Assembly (NCBI GenBank): GCA_039566865.1
Contig: CM076959.1
Span: 5,253,501 to 5,317,500, forward strand
Source of the DNA: Aurelia coerulea
Lineage: Eukaryota; Cnidaria; Scyphozoa; Semaeostomeae; Ulmaridae
Reading direction: 5' to 3'
DNA length: 64,000 bases
The position numbers and the translations under genes were made by a program. The notes beneath the pieces were generated by a model. It was not told the DNA's origin. It saw only the letters and a program-made list of their open reading frames with translations, and ran no database searches. The first letter of the stretch is position 1. Every line of letters begins with the position of its first letter. Positions 58,301-64,000 of this stretch are shown here, piece after piece.

Positions 58301-61300
58301 TACTGTATTTTCTTTGGAAAGTAGAGGTAGATGTAGCTTTTGCTAAAGTCGTTCTATGAATAGCTTCAATCAAATATTATTCTCTTCGACTGCCTACTTC
58401 TACATTATACAGATTCATCAATAAGAAACATTAATGGGACATTTTTTCAATAATATTTTTCTAAAATCTATACCGTATTTTCTTAGGAAAGGAAGTAGTA
58501 GATATGGATTTCACTATTTGGTTTTGGCAGCTTTAATCATATATGATTCTCTTTGACTGATGCTTCTTCGGGAAACAATATTCATCAATAAGAAACATTA
58601 ATGGGACATTATCTCATGCATTTCCCTATATGTCATAATCAATGATTTATAAGGATAGTAAGAAGTAGATATAGCTTCCGCTGCAATCATTCTATGAATA
58701 GCTTTAATTAAACATGATTTTCTTCGACTGACCTGCTTCTTCATGAAACAATATCCATCAATAAGAAACATTAATGGGACATTTTTTCAAGACCACTTTC
58801 TAAGATCATCTACTGTATTTACTTTGGAAAGTAAGAGGTAGATGTGGCTTTTGCTAAAGTCGCTCTATGAATAGCTTTAATCAAATATTATTCTCTTCGA
58901 CTGCCTGCTTCTACATTAAACAGATTCATCAGTAAGAAACATTAATGGGACATTTTTTCAATAACATTTTCTAATATCATCTAATGCATTTTCTTTGGAT
59001 AGTAAGTATTAGATATCGCTTTCAATGTAGTTATTTCATAAATAGCTTTGATTGAATATGAATATGATAGTAATTCTATAAATGGTTTTAAATAAATATG
59101 ATTAACTTCGACAGGCCTCTTTCTATATGAAAGAGGATTCATTAATAAGAAACATTAATGGGACATTTTTTCAAGACCATTTTCTAAGATCATCTACTGT
59201 ATTTTCTTTGGAAAGTAAGAGGTAGATGTAGCTTTTACTAAAGTCGCTCTATGAATAGCTTTAATCAAATATTATTCTCTTCGACTGCCTGCTTCTACAT
59301 TAAACAGATTCATCAATAAGAAACATTAATGGGACATTTTTTCAATAACATTTTCTAATATCATCTAATGCATTTTCTTTGGATAGTAAGTATTAGATAT
59401 CGCTTTCAATGTAGTTATTTCATAAATAGCTTTGATTGAATATGATTAACTTCGACAGGCCTCCTCCTTCTACTTGAAAGAAGATTTATCAATAAGAAAC
59501 ATTAATGGGACATTTTTTCAAGACCATTTTCTAAGATCATCTACTGTATTTTCTTTGGAAAGTAAGAGGTAGGTGTAGCTTTTGCTAAAGTCGTTCTATG
59601 AATAGCTTTAATCAAATATTATTCTCTTCGACTGCCTGCTTCTACATTAAACAGATTCATCAATAAGAAACATTAATGGGACATTTTTTCAATAATATTT
59701 TCTAATATCATCTAATGCATTTTCTTTGGATAGTAAGTATTAGATATGGATTTCACTATTTGGTTTTGACAGCTTTAATCAAATATGATTCTCTTTGACT
59801 GATGTTTCTTCGTGAAACAATATTCATCAATAAGAAACATTAATGGGACATTATCTCATGCATTTCCCTATATGTCATATTCAATGATTTATAAGGATAG
59901 TAAGAAGTAGATATAGCTTCCGCTGCAATCATTCTATGAATAGCTTTAATTAAATATGATTTTCTTCGACTGACCTGCTTCTTCATGAAACAATATCCAT
60001 CAATAAGAAACATTAATGGGACATTTTTTCAAGACCATTTTCTAAGATCATCTACTGTATTTTCTTAGGATATTAAGAAGTAGATATAGCTTCCGGTGCA
60101 ATCATTCTATGAATAGCTTTAATTAAATATGATTTTCTTCGACTGACCTGCTTCTTCATGAAACAATATCCATCAATAAGGAACATTAATGGGACATTTT
60201 TTCAAGACCATTTTCTAAGATCATCTACTGTATTTTCTTTGGAAAGTAAGAGGTAGATGTGGCTTTTGCTAAAGTCGCTCTATGAATAGCTTCAATCAAA
60301 TATTATTCTCTTCGACTGCCTACTTCTACATTAAACAGATTCATCAATAAGAAACATTAATGGGACATTTTTTCAAGACCATTTTCTAAGATCATCTACT
60401 GTATTTTCTTTGGAAAGTAAGAGGTAGATGTAGCTTTTGCTAAAGTCGTTCTATGAATAGCTTCAATCAAATATTATTCTCTTCGACTGCCTACTTCTAC
60501 ATTAAACAGATTCATCAATAAGAAACATTAATGGGACATTTTTTCAAGACCATTTTCTAAGATCATCTACTGTATTTTCTTTGGAAAGTAAGAGGTAGAT
60601 GTGGCTTTTGCTAAAGTCGCTCTATGAATAGATTTAATCAAATATTATTCTCTTCGACTGCCTGCTTCTACATTAAACAGATTCATCAGTAAGAAACATT
60701 AATGGGACATTTTTTCAATATTATTTGTTTTAATCTATACCGTATTTTCTTAGGACAGGAAGTAGTAGATATGGACTTCACTATTTGGTTTTGGCAGCTT
60801 TAATCATAAATGATTCTCTTCGACTGATGCTTCTTCATGAAACAATATTCATCAATAAGAAACATTAATGGGACATTATCTCATTCATTTCCCTATATGT
60901 CATATTCACTGATTTATAAGGATATTAAGAAGTAGATATAGCTTCCGGTGCAATCATTCTATGAATAGCTTTAATTAAATATGATTTCCTTCGACTGACC
61001 TGCTTCTTCATGAAACAATATCCATCAATAAGAAACATTAATGAGACATTTTTTCAAGACCATTTTCTAAGATCATCTACTGTATTTTCTTTGGAAAGTA
61101 AGAGGTAGATGTGGCTTTTGCTAAAGTCGCTCTATGAATAGCTTTAATCAAATATTATTCTCTTCGACTGCCTGCTTCTACATTAAACAGATTCATCAAT
61201 AAGAAACATTAATGGGACATTTTTTCAATAATATTTTCTAATATCATCTAATGCATTTTCTTTGGATAGTAAGTATTAGATATAGCTTTCAATGCAGTCA

Positions 61301-63370
61301 TTTTATAAATAGCTTTGATTGAATATGATTAACTTCGACAGGCCTCCTCCTTCTACTTGAAAGAAGATTTATCAATAAGAAACATTAATGGGACAATTTT
61401 TCAAGACCATTTTCTAAGATCATCTACTGTATTTTCTTTGGAAAGTAGAGGTAGATGTAGCTTTTGCTAAAGTCGTTCTATGAATAGCTTCAATCAAATA
61501 TTATTCTCTTCGACTGCCTACTTCTACATTAAACAGATTCATCAATAAGAAACATTAATGGGACATTTTTTCAATAATATTTTTCTAAAATCTATACCGT
61601 ATTTTCTTAGGATAGGAAGTAGTAGATATGGATTTCACTATTTGGTTTTGGCAGCTTTAATCATATATGATTCTCTTTGACTGATGCTTCTTCGGGAAAC
61701 AATATTCATCAATAAGAAACATTAATGGGAATTTTTTTCAAAACCTTTTAGTAAGATCATCTACTGTATTTTCTTAGGATATTAAGAAGTAGATATAGCT
61801 TTTGATGCAGTAATTCTATAAATGGTTTTAAATAAATATGATTAACTTCGACAGGCCTCTTTCTATATGAAAGAGGATTCATTAAGAAGAAACATTAATG
61901 GGACATTTTTTCAAGACCATTTTCTAAGATCATCTACTGTATTTTCTTTGGAAAGTAAGAGGTAGATGTAGCTTTTGCTAAAGTCGCTCTATGAATAGCT
62001 TTAATCAAATATTATTCTCTTCGACTGCCTGCTTCTACATTAAACAGATTCATCAATAAGAAACATTAATGGGACATTTTTTCAATAACATTTTCTAATA
62101 TCATCTACTGTATTTTCTTTGGAAAGTAAGTATTAGATATAGCTTTCAATGTAGTTATTTCATAAATAGCTTTGATTGAATATGATTAACTTCGACAGGC
62201 CTCCTCCTTCTACTTGAAAGAAGATTTATCAATAAGAAACATTAATGGGACATTTTTTCAAGACCATTTTCTAAGATCATCTACTGTATTTTCTTTGGAA
62301 AGTAAGAGGTAGGTGTAGCTTTTGCTAAAGTCGTTCTATGAATAGCTTTAATCAAATATTATTCTCTTCGACTGCCTGCTTCTACATTAAACAGATTCAT
62401 CAATAAGAAACATTAATGGGACATTTTTTCAATAATATTTTTCTAAAATCTATACCGTATTTTCTTAGGATAGGAAGGAGTAGATATGGATTTCACTATT
62501 TGGTTTTAACAGCTTTAATCAAATATGATTCTCTTTGACTGATGCTTCTTCGTGCAACAATATTCATCAATAAGAAACATTAATGGGACATTATCTCATG
62601 CATTTCCCTATATGTCATATTCAATGATTTATAAGGATAGTAAGAAGTAGATATAGCTTCCGCTGCAATCATTCTATGAATAGCTTTAATTAAACATGAT
62701 TTTCTTCGACTGACCTGCTTCTTCATGAAACAATATCCATCAATAAGAAACATTAATGGGACATTTTTTCAAGACCATTTTCTAAGATCATCTACTGTAT
62801 TTTCTTTGGAAAGTAAGAGGTAGATGTAGCTTTTGCTAAAGTCGTTCTATGAATAGCTTCAATCAAATATTATTCTCTTCGACTGCCTACTTCTACATTA
62901 AACAGATTCATCAATAAGAAACATTAATGGGACATTTTTTCAAGACAATTTTCTAAGATCATCTACTGTATTTTCTTTGGAAAGTAAGAGGTAGATGTGG
63001 CTTTTGCTAAAGTCGCTCTATGAATAGATTTAATCAAATATTATTCTCTTCGACTGCCTGCTTCTACATTAAACAGATTCATCAGTAAGAAACATTAATG
63101 GGACATTTTTTCAATATTATTTGTTTTAATCTATACCGTATTTTCTTAGGACAGGAAGTAGTAGATATGGATTTCACTATTTGGTTTTGGCAGCTTTAAT
63201 CATATATGATTCTCTTCGACTGATGCTTCTTCATGAAACAATATTCATCAATAAGAAACATTAATGGGACATTATCTCATTCATTTCCCTATATGTCATA
63301 TTCACTGATTTATAAGGATATTAAGAAGTAGATATAGCTTCCGGTGCAATCATTCTATGAATAGCTTTAA
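49344..63370. repeat. ~173-bp satellite array, segment 4
   Basis: About 81 monomers by length, same classes and same conserved box as the other segments. It resumes inside the box broken by the BEL/Pao insertion. The array ends abruptly within a CTTCCGGTGCAATC-class monomer at ATAGCTTTAA, followed by unrelated sequence. One monomer near 59055-59075 carries a short internal rearrangement (GAATATGAATATGATAG). Confidence 0.97.
51604..57406. repeat. Tandem higher-order repeat, unit ~2,902 bp
   Basis: The blocks 51604-54505 and 54506-57406 have the same order of about 17 monomers and share rare variants: the seven-T box at 52114 and 55016, the truncated GTATTTTTTTAGGATATT, the AACAAGAAAC box near 53975 and 56877, and the ATTCATTAAGAAG box near 53630 and 56532. 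Landmark distances are 2,901-2,902 bp. The copies differ at few bases until the last monomer, where they diverge. Confidence 0.85.
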
Positions 63371-64000
63371 CCCTATCCAGACTGGGCTTTTTGAGCTACT
63401 AGAAGACTGGGGGGGGGGGGCTCATTCAGCCCCCCTTCTCTAAAATCGCTATTCCTTCACTTACGAAGACGAAACTCACCATGCAGGTAGCCGTACTTAT
63501 GATCTATCATTTCTAATAAAAAAATTTCTAAAAATAGATATGACGTCATAATTATTCAAGACCAACTGGCACGTGTCCACGAAAAAAATGAAAAAAACAA
63601 CTTTTTTTTAGATCTTTATAATTTTCTAAGAATGATTCATGAAACCAAATTATGCCTATCAAAGCATTGTTAGAAGGTGAAAATATACTTATAAAGTGAA
63701 AAATTTGATTTTCGCAAATTCAAGATGGCGGACAAAGAGATTAAAAATCTTGTTTTTCTGAAAAATGACAAATGCAGCCATATTAGAGAATTTCTCCATA
63801 GTTTACAATAAAAACTACTTCGATGATAAGTGATCGTTGCATACTTCATTTTTCCTTTTGAAACTTTTGTTTTAATTATTGCAAAAAATGCTGACATCAG
63901 CATTTTTTCCCAGTAGTAAGCAAATGAGTTGGAAGGAAGAAGGAAGGGGGAAAAAGGGGGTTGAGGATAGTTATTTGGTGCAATTTTGATAATATCTTGA
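63371..64000. other. Non-satellite right flank, no gene recognised
   Basis: The sequence changes sharply from satellite to CCCTATCCAGACTGGGC. A G-run hairpin follows, then AT-rich sequence with no open frame resembling a protein; the 77-codon minus-strand frame at 63670-63903 has no recognisable domain. It may belong to an interspersed repeat, which cannot be judged from one copy. Confidence 0.6.
63415..63435. repeat. G-run hairpin
   Basis: A run of 12 G ends at 63420. GGGGGGCT pairs with AGCCCCCC across the five-base loop CATTC, giving a perfect 8-bp stem 45 bases inside the array's right border. Confidence 0.7.

Noticed and set aside
14857..63370. CRISPR-like array because of regular conserved boxes
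   Set aside because: Period, length, absence of cas genes and the eukaryotic setting all show a satellite; the spacers between boxes are themselves repeated.
63670..63903. 77-codon minus-strand frame in the right flank
   Set aside because: AT-rich, no recognisable domain, no neighbouring exon.

Overview
The window is AT-rich animal nuclear DNA with spliced genes (clean GT-AG introns at 8789-9266 and 12919-13075). It carries an intact BEL/Pao LTR retrotransposon, a lineage known only from animals, plus pieces resembling fibronectin III, P2X7 C-terminal, OTU and hAT domains. This mix suggests a marine invertebrate such as a cnidarian or sponge. That is an inference; the species cannot be named from the sequence.

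Layout. (1) 1-3149: no convincing gene. (2) 3150-9561: an unusual composite gene. In order it encodes a protein kinase, a RecQ-type helicase with zinc-binding and winged-helix parts, a Cys/His DNA-binding region, a MULE-type DDE transposase and, after one intron, a Tudor/chromo-barrel-like tail. One frameshift in the kinase and two in-frame TGA codons interrupt it, yet every catalytic motif I looked for is still present. (3) 9562-14842: a graveyard of short coding relics (FN3, P2X7-like zinc domain, OTU/vertnin-like, hAT zinc finger) ending in a 149-bp dimer repeat. (4) 14857-63370: about 39 kb of ~173-bp satellite DNA (roughly 225-230 monomers by length), in several monomer classes sharing one conserved box, with local higher-order repeats and one 233-bp foldback. 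(5) Three insertions in the array: two copies of a fragment of the kinase gene (32993-34386 and 41010-42267) and a BEL/Pao element with LTRs identical by eye (42751-49343, minus strand). (6) 63371-64000: non-satellite flank with a G-run hairpin.

How the parts relate. The satellite captured 1,394 bp of the composite gene from an almost identical copy that still sits 29 kb to the left. The captured piece and its flanking satellite were then duplicated about 8 kb to the right, where the copy lost 135 bp. The BEL/Pao element later landed inside the conserved satellite box. The window therefore records a datable order: composite element, capture, duplication, retrotransposon insertion. The candidate for a previously undescribed system is the kinase-RecQ-MULE-Tudor composite. 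The satellite, with near-nucleosomal period and a conserved box, is a candidate centromeric or heterochromatic repeat.
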